Shown here: positions 36,438-45,568 of the stretch, in pieces
Layout of the letters: the number at the start of each line of letters is the position of its first letter
Numbering within the stretch: the stretch's first letter is position 1
DNA from: Estrella lausannensis
Lineage (GTDB): Bacteria; Chlamydiota; Chlamydiia; Chlamydiales; Criblamydiaceae
Assembly: GCF_900000175.1 (NCBI RefSeq)
Contig: NZ_CWGJ01000025.1
Location: forward strand, 64,396-128,395
Length of the DNA: 64,000 bases
Direction: 5' to 3'
Translations under genes and position numbers: made by a program
Notes under the pieces: generated by a model
The model's database searches: none
What the model was told of the DNA's origin: nothing
The model's input: only the letters and a program-made list of their open reading frames with translations

Positions 36438-37289
36438 CTATTCTTCTTTGCTGGGCTCTTGGGAGCTCATCCGGGGGTTGACGAGGCTCCATTTAATCAG
36501 CAGCGAGTCGTAAGTGCCATCGGCCATCGCTTCCTTAAGAGCTTTGTTGAATGTTTCAATGAGGAAATGGTTGGCCAGGGTCTTTTCTGCGACTAAGCGC
36601 AGACCCTCCTCCCTAAGGGGAGATGAGGCTACTTTGAGCCTGCCGGAGTAGAACACTTTGATGAATGTTTGTGCTGCCGAGGCGGGCAGAATCACTCCTT
36701 CGACTTTTTTTGTTTCCAGATCATCGAAAGCTGTCAAATGGCTGTCATAGGGCACAAACAGGATTCCACTGCTGGTCTTGTCCACCAATATCGAATCTCC
36801 CCGTTTAATCCCAACAGCCTTCCCTCTCAGGTCATCGATCGATTGAACCTGTGAATCGTGCCTGACAACCAGTACGGGACCCACCTCAAAAAAGGGTAGC
36901 GAGAAGAGGTATTGCTGACGGTTGAGAGGAGTGGGGGCCATGGTCGAGACGATGGCATCGAATTCTTTACTCTTCAACTTTTCAAACAGAAAATTGAAGG
37001 ATGAGGTGAAAAGTTGTATCTTGATGTTTTTGTCTTTGGCGAGTTTGAAGATAAGCTCGTTGGTAAAGGCTGAAAGATTCCTCTCCTTTCCCGCCAGTTG
37101 GATTGGATAGAGGTTGGGGTCCCTTGCAATTTTGAAAGTCTTGTTTTTGCCGAAGTTTTCACCGCTGTCGAATCCTCTGAAAAGGAAAAAGAACAGCGCG
37201 AATGAGACAATCCCGAAAGCGGCTAGAGTTACAATATATGTGGTTCGATTTTTGTTGATCGCCTTCCAAAACTCTTTTAACCAGGGCAT
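36438..37289 (-). CDS. Membrane-anchored family 3 solute-binding protein
   Basis: 283 residues from the ATG at 37289, chosen over 37352 because AAGG lies about nine bases upstream. A membrane helix (about 17-40: YIVTLAAFGIVSFALFFFLF) precedes the amino-acid-type binding domain: FKIARDPNLYPIQL, NELIFKLAKDKNIKIQL, FDAIVSTMAPTP, SIDDLRGKAVGIKRGD and the closing LLIKWSLVNP. No permease or ATPase gene adjoins it. It may serve a distant amino-acid ABC transporter, as ArtJ does in Chlamydia, or act as a sensor. Confidence 0.82.
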   Translation of the reverse strand: MPWLKEFWKAINKNRTTYIVTLAAFGIVSFALFFFLFRGFDSGENFGKNKTFKIARDPNLYPIQLAGKERNLSAFTNELIFKLAKDKNIKIQLFTSSFNFLFEKLKSKEFDAIVSTMAPTPLNRQQYLFSLPFFEVGPVLVVRHDSQVQSIDDLRGKAVGIKRGDSILVDKTSSGILFVPYDSHLTAFDDLETKKVEGVILPASAAQTFIKVFYSGRLKVASSPLREEGLRLVAEKTLANHFLIETFNKALKEAMADGTYDSLLIKWSLVNPRMSSQEPSKEE

Positions 37290-37352
37290 GTCCAACCTTA
37301 AGTGCATTTCAATATGGAGTCTATCATAACTGTTGTTAATAACCCTTTGCAA

Positions 37353-37706
37353 TTTTTTTGGTAAATGGGACTGCCCACAAACTCATTATATGAGTTCAGT
37401 TTTATTACAGGGTCGTAAGCTTCGTTTTAATTTTCAACTCGTCCCACACCAAGCGGGCTCCTCCCGGCAAAATAGTGATGTAGACCGTTTTTTAACAGTA
37501 AGAGTTGTTGTAGGGCTTTAATAGCCAATTTCCTAAGTTGATCATACAATCGGAGTGCTTTCTCTTTGCCAAACCCAAATTTTGAGACACTTTCGGTATA
37601 GCTTCGCAGGAAAGAGTTGAATCGGCGGGGCCGACCGATTAAGATGCTCACACAATTTACCCTTTCGATCATGAGTGTTCTTCAATCTTGCTTGCAGAAG
37701 GAATTT
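37353..37706. other. Gap upstream of the tandem glycosyltransferases, with a right arm of the dispersed repeat
   Basis: CCCAAATTTTGAGACAC then TTTCGGTATA at 37574-37600 is an intact right arm; no matching left arm is visible upstream. TTCAGTTTTATTACAGG near 37392 also occurs at 57520. No gene is supported here; the short reading frames are unconvincing. Confidence 0.5.
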
Positions 37707-38696
37707 ATGCGCCCTCTTTTCCTCTTTTTTTTACTTTTTTTTGCAATGAGAGCCGATGCCGCCCAAGGGGACGAAGTGGACGTCAGAATTCTTAGCTTTC
37801 CAAGCAAGGCCGGTTTCGTCAAAGATGTCCGTATCCTGGAGGAGAGCCTCGATGCTTTAGGATACTCCCACGATAGCCGGTTTATCCCGGAGATGGCCGG
37901 CCTCGCCATTCACGGTGAGGTGTTTCCGAAAGCTAAAGTCCAAATTTTCATTCAGGAGTATGACAGCCATCTTCTGACATTCGGCGAGAAAAACTACCTC
38001 ATCCCTAACCCGGAGTGGTGCTGGGACACTCCCGAGTCTTTGCAGAAAGTGGATCTGATCCTTGCCAGAACAAGAGAGGTTGAACGGCTCTATTCAGAAA
38101 AGGGGCTGCCGGTTTTCTACCTTGGCTTTACAGGAGCAGATCAGTTCTTGCCGCATGTTGAGAAGAAGTACCGCAGTTATTTTCATCTGAAAGGCTTTAG
38201 CCCGTTTAAATCCTGCGAAGAGATTGTGGCCGCCTGGAACCCCTCTTTTCCTGAGCTGATTGTGGTCGATCACTGGCCCCACTACAAAAAAATCACACCC
38301 AACATTACCATCATAGATGCCTACCTGACTGATGAAGAGATCAAAATCGCGCAAAACAGGTCGGGTATCCATCTCTGTCCGAGCAAGACGGAAGGATTTG
38401 GCCATTCAATGACCGAAGCCATGAGCGCCGGCGCTGTCGTTCTGACAACCGATGCTCCTCCCATGAATGAGTTTATCGTCGATCGCCGTTTTCTCATCCC
38501 TTACTTCAAAACCAGCGTCCACGGCTGGGGTAAGCTATATCATGTCTCTCCTCAAGAGATCAGGAAGGCTGTTGCCCACACGATGAAATTGAGTCCGAAG
38601 GAACTGAAAGAAGTGGGGGAACAAAATCGAAGGAGGTATCTCGAGCTGAAAGAAGAGTTTTTGCAGAACCTGCAAGATCTTTTAACTTTGGAGTAG
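37707..38696 (+). CDS. Exported GT-B glycosyltransferase-like protein (tandem copy 1)
   Basis: 329 residues from the ATG at 37707, preferred over 37617 because AAGGA lies five bases upstream and a clean signal peptide (RPLFLFFLLFFAMRADA) follows. The C-terminal half has the retaining GT-B signature EX7E: E229-GFGHSMT-E237 within CPSKTEGFGHSMTEAMSAG, and PPMNEFI. The N-terminal half (DVRILSFPSKAGFVKDVRILEESL) resembles a reduced Rossmann domain. Export of a nucleotide-sugar-type enzyme is unusual, as no sugar donor is expected in the periplasm, so a host-directed role or a lectin-like role is possible. About 45-50% similar by eye to the next gene. Confidence 0.75.
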   Translation: MRPLFLFFLLFFAMRADAAQGDEVDVRILSFPSKAGFVKDVRILEESLDALGYSHDSRFIPEMAGLAIHGEVFPKAKVQIFIQEYDSHLLTFGEKNYLIPNPEWCWDTPESLQKVDLILARTREVERLYSEKGLPVFYLGFTGADQFLPHVEKKYRSYFHLKGFSPFKSCEEIVAAWNPSFPELIVVDHWPHYKKITPNITIIDAYLTDEEIKIAQNRSGIHLCPSKTEGFGHSMTEAMSAGAVVLTTDAPPMNEFIVDRRFLIPYFKTSVHGWGKLYHVSPQEIRKAVAHTMKLSPKELKEVGEQNRRRYLELKEEFLQNLQDLLTLE

Positions 38697-38700
38697 TTAT

Positions 38701-39762
38701 ATGTTCCGTCCGATCCGATCATTTCTTTATGCCGAGGCCATGATAAAGCGGGTTTTGAAGAAAGAGGCTCTCTTCTGCCTTCTCTTGTTTGTTCTGACTT
38801 TCCTGCAATCCGAAGGATGCAGCAGAGAATCTTCTCCTTTGAAGATTCGCGTCATCGGCGAGTTCAATCAGAAAGGGCTTTCCAAGGATATCAAAATACT
38901 CACTGACGAGATCAGCAATCTTGGACATTGTGTGGAGGCGGTCGATTTTTACCGTTTAAAGGGGAAAAAAGCGGGTGATCCGGCGATTGAACAGGTCGAT
39001 ATTCAAATTCTGATTCAGGATTTTGCCGATTCCATTCTCTCTTTTGGTAAGAAAAACTATTTTATCCCCAATCCCGAATTTTGCTCCGCGACGCTTAAGC
39101 AGCTCAAGAAAGCGGATTTAATTTTGGCAAGAACGCAGGAGGTAGACAGGATATTCACCGGATACAACCTCCCGGTGTTCTATTTGGGTTTCATCGGCCA
39201 GGATCGAAAATTGGAAGATTGTGAAAAGGATTTCCGCAAGTTTCTCCATGTCAAAGGGTCAAGCCCCATGAAGGGGACCGTGGAGGTGCTGATGGGATGG
39301 CACAGCTCCTTTCCCCCGCTCACAATCATAGATCATGTCTCAAAGTACAAAAAAATCCCGAAAAATGTGCTTCTGATCCCCCATTTTGTACCGGATCAAC
39401 AACTGAAAGAGTTGCAAAACAGCTGCGGAATCCATATATGCCCGAGCAAGACGGAAGGCTTTGGCCACTACCTCATCGAAGCCATGAGCGCAGGTGCGGT
39501 GGTGATCACTGTCGATGCGCCCCCCATGAATGAGTTCATCGACGATCCTGCTTTTTTGATCCAGCCGATCAAAGTGACAAAGCAAAGCTATGCAGATATC
39601 TATCATATTAGCCCTGAGGGAGCCAGGGAGGCGGTTGTCAATGTGTTGAAAATGGATCCGTCGCAACTGGAAGCGGTAGGACTTATGAATCGGAAAAAAT
39701 ATGAAGAGATGCAGGAGCTTTTTCGCGCCAGGGTGAAAGCGCTTCTTCTCTTAGAGCCTTGA
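38701..39762 (+). CDS. Exported or anchored GT-B glycosyltransferase-like protein (tandem copy 2)
   Basis: 353 residues, with GGAG seven bases before the ATG and the previous stop 4 bp upstream. A hydrophobic segment at about 20-37 is followed by SEGCSRES; the cysteine might be lipidated, but the lipobox is not canonical. Shares with copy 1 the blocks KDIKILTDEISNLGH, LILARTQEVDRI, LPVFYLGF, the EX7E motif in CPSKTEGFGHYLIEAMSAG and APPMNEFI. This is a recent tandem duplication or a pair with related acceptors. The stop codon overlaps the start of the next gene (TGATG). Confidence 0.75.
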   Translation: MFRPIRSFLYAEAMIKRVLKKEALFCLLLFVLTFLQSEGCSRESSPLKIRVIGEFNQKGLSKDIKILTDEISNLGHCVEAVDFYRLKGKKAGDPAIEQVDIQILIQDFADSILSFGKKNYFIPNPEFCSATLKQLKKADLILARTQEVDRIFTGYNLPVFYLGFIGQDRKLEDCEKDFRKFLHVKGSSPMKGTVEVLMGWHSSFPPLTIIDHVSKYKKIPKNVLLIPHFVPDQQLKELQNSCGIHICPSKTEGFGHYLIEAMSAGAVVITVDAPPMNEFIDDPAFLIQPIKVTKQSYADIYHISPEGAREAVVNVLKMDPSQLEAVGLMNRKKYEEMQELFRARVKALLLLEP

Positions 39763-41147
39763 TGAACGGGAATTTTCAACGTTTACTTCTTTTTGTTCTT
39801 CTTCCGCTTGCGGCAGTCGGTTTTCTTGTGGCATTTTATGTCCATCTTCTGCCGATCGGGCTCATTTCTGATGACTTTGTCCTTCTGGAACGAGCGAAAA
39901 GCGGTGATTCCCTTTGGACGATCCATTATACGTGGACGCTGAATTGGCTTTGGAAATGGTTGGCAGAGGGGGTAATCACTTTAAGAGAGTACAAGGCCGT
40001 TACGTTAGCTGTGCACCTCGCCAACACGTGCCTCCTCTATCTATTTTTGGTTAAGCGATTCAGCTATACCCCCTTTCAGTCAGCGATGGCATCGCTACTG
40101 CTGTTGCTCTCCGCTTCCGGAATCGAGGCGCTCGCTTGGACCTGTTGCCTTGGGTACACGTGGACACTTCTTTTTATTTTGGCCTCCCTTGTAATCAACG
40201 CCTCCCCGATGAGCAAGGAACATCAGAGCATGGGATGGCTTGAGGCGATGGTTCAGGCTGCCGCTTTAATGACATGGGACTGGGGTGTTTTAGTCTTTCC
40301 CCTGACAGCGCTCTCTGCCCTTCTCAAGGAAGGGCGCCCCTCGCTCCCAAAGCTCTTTTTCTATTTCCTTCCCTCGCTGCTGGTGTTAATGGCTTATGGC
40401 CTCCTTCGAGAGCAATCGAGCAAGGAAACCATTTATGCGGTCAGCAGCCTTGCCGCCAGCTTGAAATTTCTTTTCGCAAGCCCTTTGATTGTCTTAGCGC
40501 CCAACATCAGTAAGGAAATTCTAAGCTCCTTTTTAGGCATCGTCGCAAGCCTTGCTTTGTGGCTGGTCATGCTCTATTTTGCCGTCAAAGAAAGGCGCAG
40601 CCGTTTTTTTGTATGCGCGTTCATCCTGGCGCTTTTACCTTGGCTGATCGGCGGTCATCCCTCAAGCCGATACTACTATCTTTCCGCTCCTTTTCTGCTT
40701 TCTTTAGCTCCGCTTCTTACGACAAGAGCGGCAGGAGGAGTAGGTCTCACCCTGCTTGTCATAGTGCAGTTTTACTCCTCCTTTGAACGGACCAAGATGT
40801 GGAATTTAGCTGATCGGGAGGTTAGAAAGCTGGAGGTGGAATTTAAATCCCTGGCTCTATTGCCAGCAGACGGGAAGCGTCTTTTGATCATTAACGCTCC
40901 GGATGCGTTTGGCCCCCCTTCCTTTCCGATGAGACCTCAGGTTTGGCACTGCGGCCTCGAAACGCTTTGTCCTGAAGCTATCCAAGTTAAGGTTTCTCCC
41001 GCCCCGCACATTTGGGCCGAGGGGGGCAATCGTGTCTCCTGGGAGGAGGTCGTTGCCCGTTATTCAAATGACATCATCTATGAAGTGGTTTGGCTGCCGG
41101 AGGAGTCCTCGGGCTCATTCTCTTTGGTGCTAAGGAACCTGCAATAG
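39762..41147 (+). CDS. Polytopic membrane protein, possibly GT-C type
   Basis: 461 residues with about ten membrane segments and a soluble C-terminal domain of about 100 residues (REVRKLEVEFKSLALLPADGKRLLIINAPDAFG). The first periplasmic loop has LISDDFVLLERAK, an acidic pair where GT-C glycosyltransferases keep their catalytic aspartates. TGATG couples it to the preceding glycosyltransferase gene. A lipid-linked sugar donor enzyme would explain how an exported glycosyltransferase could work, but this is inference. No close family is recognised. Confidence 0.6.
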   Translation: MNGNFQRLLLFVLLPLAAVGFLVAFYVHLLPIGLISDDFVLLERAKSGDSLWTIHYTWTLNWLWKWLAEGVITLREYKAVTLAVHLANTCLLYLFLVKRFSYTPFQSAMASLLLLLSASGIEALAWTCCLGYTWTLLFILASLVINASPMSKEHQSMGWLEAMVQAAALMTWDWGVLVFPLTALSALLKEGRPSLPKLFFYFLPSLLVLMAYGLLREQSSKETIYAVSSLAASLKFLFASPLIVLAPNISKEILSSFLGIVASLALWLVMLYFAVKERRSRFFVCAFILALLPWLIGGHPSSRYYYLSAPFLLSLAPLLTTRAAGGVGLTLLVIVQFYSSFERTKMWNLADREVRKLEVEFKSLALLPADGKRLLIINAPDAFGPPSFPMRPQVWHCGLETLCPEAIQVKVSPAPHIWAEGGNRVSWEEVVARYSNDIIYEVVWLPEESSGSFSLVLRNLQ

Positions 41148-41418
41148 ACTCAACGCATACTGTTTAGTCCTGGGAAGCCTACCCTTTGCCAAAAACCAAA
41201 GTGTGAAAGACTTTCGGTATAAAAAGCCAACCATCAGATTTTCAGATACTTTCGGCCGATTTCGCCTTTTAAGGAACTTATAGAGAACACCGTTGAGTAG
41301 TGTATTTACAAGTGATTATATCTTAGGGCGCAACTTAAATATTACGTCGAAAGTCAGCTAAAGTTGGGCAAAAAAAACAGCGATAGGGTATTCCTGATTT
41401 TTACGAAAAGGAGAAGTC
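41148..41418. repeat. Two partial right arms of the dispersed element
   Basis: CTTTGCCAAAAACCAAAG then GTGTGAAAGACTTTCGGTATA at 41184-41222, and AGATTTTCAGATACTTTCGGCC at 41235-41256. The rest of this 270-bp gap is AT-rich and holds the promoter and ribosome site (AAAAGGAGAAGTC) of the DUF1761 gene. Confidence 0.55.
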
Positions 41419-41817
41419 ATGCTGGACGGTTTTACGTTGGCGGTGGTCATAGCCGCAGTTGTTAATATTGTATTGGGAGCGGTTTGGTACAACCCTAATT
41501 TTTTAGGTAAAGCGTGGGCTTTTACACATGGCTTTCGGGAAGATTCGATTAAGGGGACCCCCAAAACTTATGTCGGCGCTTTTTTGGTGGGGTTTGTCAT
41601 CGCTTACGTTTTGGGGCTCGTATTGCAAAAGCTTCAGGTCAACTCAGTGGCCGGTGCGATGACTTCCGCTTTCTGGCTTTGGCTCGGATTTATTGTCACA
41701 ACCCATTTTTCCGGAGTGCTCTGGGCGAAGAAGCCATTCCAGGCCTATCTGATCGATGTGGCTTTTTATCTTGTCAGCTTCCAAGCGATGGCGATCGTAT
41801 TCGCCCTGTTTAGCTAG
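41419..41817 (+). CDS. DUF1761 family membrane protein
   Basis: 132 residues, four membrane segments. The DUF1761 pattern is clear: VNIVLGAVWYNPNFLGKAW, GAFLVGFVIAYVLGLVL, FWLWLGFIVTTHFSGVLWAKKP and the final YLVSFQAMAIVFALF. Function of the family is unknown. A strong GGAG seven bases before the ATG. It is a monocistronic unit, convergent with tatD. Confidence 0.85.
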   Translation: MLDGFTLAVVIAAVVNIVLGAVWYNPNFLGKAWAFTHGFREDSIKGTPKTYVGAFLVGFVIAYVLGLVLQKLQVNSVAGAMTSAFWLWLGFIVTTHFSGVLWAKKPFQAYLIDVAFYLVSFQAMAIVFALFS

Positions 41818-41910
41818 TTTTTTATAGGCCTGGCTGAAGGGAATCGGCACTTGATGATCCGCAGGGAGGCGGATCTGTTTATCCCCCTCCCTCTGTGACG
41901 CGCTTTTCGT

Positions 41911-42738
41911 TTAGCGACTCAGGTGATTCTTTCCTTCAAGACCGAATACCTTCATGCTGTTCTCCCAAGTAATTTCCGCCACTTTTTCCACCGTGATGCC
42001 TTTTAGCGCCGCGATCATTTCAGCCGTTTTTCCGATATAAGCCGGTTGATTGGTTTTACCCCGGAAGGGTTCCGGAGCCAAATAGGGACTGTCTGTTTCA
42101 ATCAAGAGGCGATCCAGAGGAACCCACTTGGCGACTTCCTTCAAACCGACGCTTTTTTTGAATGTGACGATACCGCTGAAGGAGATGAGAAATCCTCTCT
42201 CACAAGCCTCTTTGGCTTCTTCCAGGGTGCCTGTGAAGCAGTGCATGATACCGGGAAAGGCTCTTTTTTTGGGGAGGTACTCGCTATCGAGCATAGCAAA
42301 TAAATCGCTGAAGGCATCGCGGCAGTGAATGATGATGGGGAGGTCGGATTCAATGGCCAGCTTGAGGTGCCTTGAGAAGATGTTTTGTTGTATCTCTTTG
42401 GAAGCGTGCATGTAATGGTAGTCCAAGCCTGTCTCTCCCACGGCAACCAGCTTGCCCTCTTTTGCCGATTTGGAGAAATAAGAGAAGGTCTCTTCCGAGA
42501 AGGTGCCTGAATCGTGAGGCGTCACGGCGGCGGTGTTGAACACGAGGCCGGGGTGCTGCTGTTGCAACAGAAAGCCTCGTGAGAGGCTTTCTGAATCGGT
42601 GGCGATGTTGACGATGGCGCTGACGTTGTGTGCTAAGGCCTCTGCAATGAGTTCATCGGCTTTTGCAAAGAGCGCCTCTGAGGCGATGTGCGCGTGCGTA
42701 TCGAAATAGGCGACGCCTTTTTGAAGACTTAAGTTCAA
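41911..42738 (-). CDS. tatD: TatD family metal-dependent deoxyribonuclease
   Basis: 275 residues, TIM-barrel amidohydrolase. Metal ligands H15-x-H17 (YFDTHAHI), E in VAVGETGLDYHY, H in IIHCRDAF and MHCFTGTLEEA, D in LIETDSPYLAPEPFRGK. TatD enzymes are 3'-5' exonucleases in DNA repair and turnover. The first codons overlap dsbD (TGA/ATG overlap at 42735-42738), so both are co-transcribed. Confidence 0.93.
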   Translation of the reverse strand: MNLSLQKGVAYFDTHAHIASEALFAKADELIAEALAHNVSAIVNIATDSESLSRGFLLQQQHPGLVFNTAAVTPHDSGTFSEETFSYFSKSAKEGKLVAVGETGLDYHYMHASKEIQQNIFSRHLKLAIESDLPIIIHCRDAFSDLFAMLDSEYLPKKRAFPGIMHCFTGTLEEAKEACERGFLISFSGIVTFKKSVGLKEVAKWVPLDRLLIETDSPYLAPEPFRGKTNQPAYIGKTAEMIAALKGITVEKVAEITWENSMKVFGLEGKNHLSR

Positions 42739-44978
42739 TTGCTCTCTTCCATTGCGCTGATGACGATTTCCGGGGTCAGGATCTGGGGAAGAATCTTCGG
42801 TTCCGCCTGTTTCCCATCGTAGTAAAGATAGAGCGGAACTCCGCTTCTGCCGAAGAGCCTCAGCTCTTTTGTGATCTCCGGGTCGCGTCTTGTCCAGTCG
42901 GCCTTCATCTTGACCACTCCCAGTTCTTTGAATTTAGCCTCGACGCCGGAAGTTGCCAGCACCATGTGGTTTGTCTGGCAGATAAGGCACCAGCGCGCAG
43001 TGAAGTCGATGATTACCGGTTTACCTTCTTTGATCAGGGCGTTGAGGCGCTCTCTGGAGAAGGGTTCCCAATCACCGTTTCGATGCAAAGCCGCGGCTGA
43101 ATTGGAATTTTCCAAAACGGCGAACTCTTCGGGAGGGGTAGCCATGGATGCATCGACAAGAAGCTTTCCACCGATGAACGAAAGGGTCAGTGCAAACAGA
43201 GCGCCGATGAGCCTGACGCGTTTGGACTTGACGGGCGTTCCGAAGCGTCCCCAAATCCAGCAGGCGATAGCGAATAGGAGAAGCGCTCCCATCAGAAGGA
43301 AGAGCGACATCGGTTCTGTTTCCGCGCCAAAGACCCACAGCAGCCAGAGCACGGTCGCGATCATGATGAATGCCACGCCCTCTTTAAAGGCGATCATCCA
43401 GTTTCCTGGTTTCGGCAGGAAGCGTAGAAGGCTAGGGAAACCGGAGAGTAAAAGATAGGGCAGGGCCATTCCCAGGCCGAGCGACGTGAACATCAGCAGT
43501 GAGATGAAAGGAGACTGCGTGACGGCAAACCCGATGGCTGGCCCAAGAAATGGGCCGGTGCAAGGGGTTGCGACCGCTGTTGCCAGAACGCCGCTTAGGA
43601 ACGAGCCGGTCAGACCTTTGCTCTCCTTTTTGGACTGCACCTCTTTCTTTCCGGCAATAGCCTGGAGAATTGTGCCAAATTCAACGACGCCGAACATCGA
43701 CAAACTGAAGACAAAAAGAACAGCTGCTAAAATGGCGACGAAAAGTGGTTCCTGCAGCTGGAATCCCCAGCCGACAGCGTTGCCGTAAGCTTGCAAAACC
43801 AAGAGAGCGGCGGCGAGAGCCCAAAAGGAGACTAAGACGCCCAGAGAGTAGGCAAATCCGTGCTTGAGGGCGACGGTTCTGCTTTGCCCTGCAACTTGCA
43901 TGAAATTTAGAATTTTTAACGACACAACCGGCAGTACGCAGGGCATCAAATTCAAAATAGCACCGCCTAAGAAGGCCATGGCGAGGAACAGGAGAACCGA
44001 TCCTTCGCCTTCCTCTTCTAGGGGGGTAGGCGGAGAGGTCGGGTTTATAACAGGTTTTCCGGCTTCATCATTTAGCGCGATCAGCTGATCTTGCTCATAC
44101 ACCGGGGAAGGGTGCTTCAGGTGATGGCTGATTTCATAGGCGGAGGCTACCTTGGAGTCTCCTGTGACTAGCAGTCCTTCGACTTTCGCCTGTCCTTCCG
44201 GATCTGCCGGCTGTTTTTTAAGGGAAACGCGGATATAGCCTTCACGCGTCACCTCTGCAACGCAGGGAGAAAATTGGCCGGTTGGATCGGCGGCAGCCGA
44301 CAGGAATTGCACTTGCGTCAGCTCCAAACCTTGCGGGGGAGCTAAGAGAAGCTCGATTGTCTCATCGGATTGCTGTTCCGACACCACGGCTAACCCTGAT
44401 TCGGGTAGGGCGGATTTTGCTTTCTCGATCGTTTCTTTGTGTGCGCTTGCAAGGGCATTGCCTTCAGCTTTGGAAAGCTTGATTTCTATCTCTTTGCTGC
44501 CTGGCAGGCAAGCATCGTTGGAGCAGGCGAGCCAGCTGACGGTCGCTTTTATGGGATAATGGGCAATTTCCAGGGCAGACGGAGGGGTGATTTCAGCGAG
44601 CAGGTAGGTCTTCCCTTCATAGCCAAAACCGACAATGCCGCCTTCTGAGAAGCTGGAAGGAACGGGCCATTTGAGCTCGGAGACGGTGAAGCCCTCCGGC
44701 AGCTGCCATTCGACGCTGGTGGGAATTCCGACTTCGCCCGGGTTTTTCCAGTAGCTGTGCCAGCCGTCTTGGTGATCTAAAACGATGGCCACATAAAAGG
44801 GGTTGCCTGCGGTGATAGAGTGGCTATCTGCGACGCAGGAGACTGTCAAAGGTTCATCTTCCTCGAGTGTCTCTTGCTGAGTTTGACCGGGCATCTCCTG
44901 TTCATGGGCGAAGATTTGCGATTCCGCTCCGATAAAGCAGAAGAGAGCGAAGAGTAGAAATAGCGTGCGTTTAGCCAA
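42735..44978 (-). CDS. dsbD: Thiol:disulfide interchange protein DsbD
   Basis: 747 residues from a TTG at 44978, chosen because AAGGAG lies seven bases upstream and the signal peptide (AKRTLFLLFALFCFIGAES) starts there. The ATG at 45023 would put a palindromic repeat inside the coding region. Layout: periplasmic DsbD-alpha-like domain (about 30-320, LACSNDACLPGSKEIEI), eight-helix membrane domain with NLMPCVLPVVSLK and TPCTGPFLGPAIG cysteines, and a C-terminal thioredoxin domain with active site ARWCLICQTNH. It passes electrons from cytoplasmic thioredoxin to the periplasm, useful for the cysteine-rich chlamydial envelope. Confidence 0.92.
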   Translation of the reverse strand: MAKRTLFLLFALFCFIGAESQIFAHEQEMPGQTQQETLEEDEPLTVSCVADSHSITAGNPFYVAIVLDHQDGWHSYWKNPGEVGIPTSVEWQLPEGFTVSELKWPVPSSFSEGGIVGFGYEGKTYLLAEITPPSALEIAHYPIKATVSWLACSNDACLPGSKEIEIKLSKAEGNALASAHKETIEKAKSALPESGLAVVSEQQSDETIELLLAPPQGLELTQVQFLSAAADPTGQFSPCVAEVTREGYIRVSLKKQPADPEGQAKVEGLLVTGDSKVASAYEISHHLKHPSPVYEQDQLIALNDEAGKPVINPTSPPTPLEEEGEGSVLLFLAMAFLGGAILNLMPCVLPVVSLKILNFMQVAGQSRTVALKHGFAYSLGVLVSFWALAAALLVLQAYGNAVGWGFQLQEPLFVAILAAVLFVFSLSMFGVVEFGTILQAIAGKKEVQSKKESKGLTGSFLSGVLATAVATPCTGPFLGPAIGFAVTQSPFISLLMFTSLGLGMALPYLLLSGFPSLLRFLPKPGNWMIAFKEGVAFIMIATVLWLLWVFGAETEPMSLFLLMGALLLFAIACWIWGRFGTPVKSKRVRLIGALFALTLSFIGGKLLVDASMATPPEEFAVLENSNSAAALHRNGDWEPFSRERLNALIKEGKPVIIDFTARWCLICQTNHMVLATSGVEAKFKELGVVKMKADWTRRDPEITKELRLFGRSGVPLYLYYDGKQAEPKILPQILTPEIVISAMEESN

Positions 44979-45007
44979 TATAATCTCCTTTAAAGCCGGG
45001 GCGTTTT

Positions 45008-45043
45008 GCCGAAAGTCTCTCATAAGTCGAGACGCTTTCGGTG
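45008..45043. repeat. Dispersed palindromic element, minimal 36-bp hairpin
   Basis: GCCGAAAGTCTCTCA and GTCGAGACGCTTTCGGTG pair with a very short loop. It lies directly upstream of the dsbD ribosome site. Confidence 0.8.
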
Positions 45044-45568
45044 TTTCTGCCCGGCGTTAGTAACAATCTTTTAAAGGGCAGGTCTGGTAAATGAACTTAA
45101 AAACTATTCATTTGGATAGTTAGTGCTCTATTCTATTCGAGTAGAATGCATAAATGAAATTTACCAAATCTTAAAGAAGGTTATTTTAGCACGAATCCAA
45201 CTTTTTGCCAAATCGATAAATAATTAAAATTTTCATTTTACTCAATATACCCTCTCTTTCCCGGGCCGGTCATTCAACCGGGGAGTGGACTGCCCCAGCG
45301 AATTCCCCTGTGGCGGAGATTGCCTCTGCACTCAAATTATAGGATTAGTGTGCTGGATTTGGCTACAAGCTTCGAAACATTGTGAGCCGTATCGGCCAGA
45401 TATAATAAAGGGGGGGCGCGCCGCTAGAGGGGCCCAAAAATTCCAATTGCCGAGAGCCCTCGCTCATGATAAAGTGCTTTCGAATCCCTGACTTTCCCTT
45501 CACTTCTTTATAAGGATGTAGTTCCCAGAAGCTTAAAGGGTGTCAGCCAACAAGGTGTAATTGGACCC
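45044..45568. other. Long gap between dsbD and tolQ
   Basis: About 525 bp without a supported gene. GGTAAATGAA at 45087 and AAATTTACC near 45160 form a distant inverted pair; TTCTA/TAGAA flank TTCGAG near 45138. A G-rich run (GGGGGGGCGCGCC) lies near 45411. Divergent promoters for dsbD and the tol operon must be here. No tRNA or small RNA is recognised. Confidence 0.4.

Noticed and set aside
45470-45500. TTCGAATCCC resembling a tRNA T-arm
   Set aside because: No acceptor, D or anticodon arms could be paired around it.
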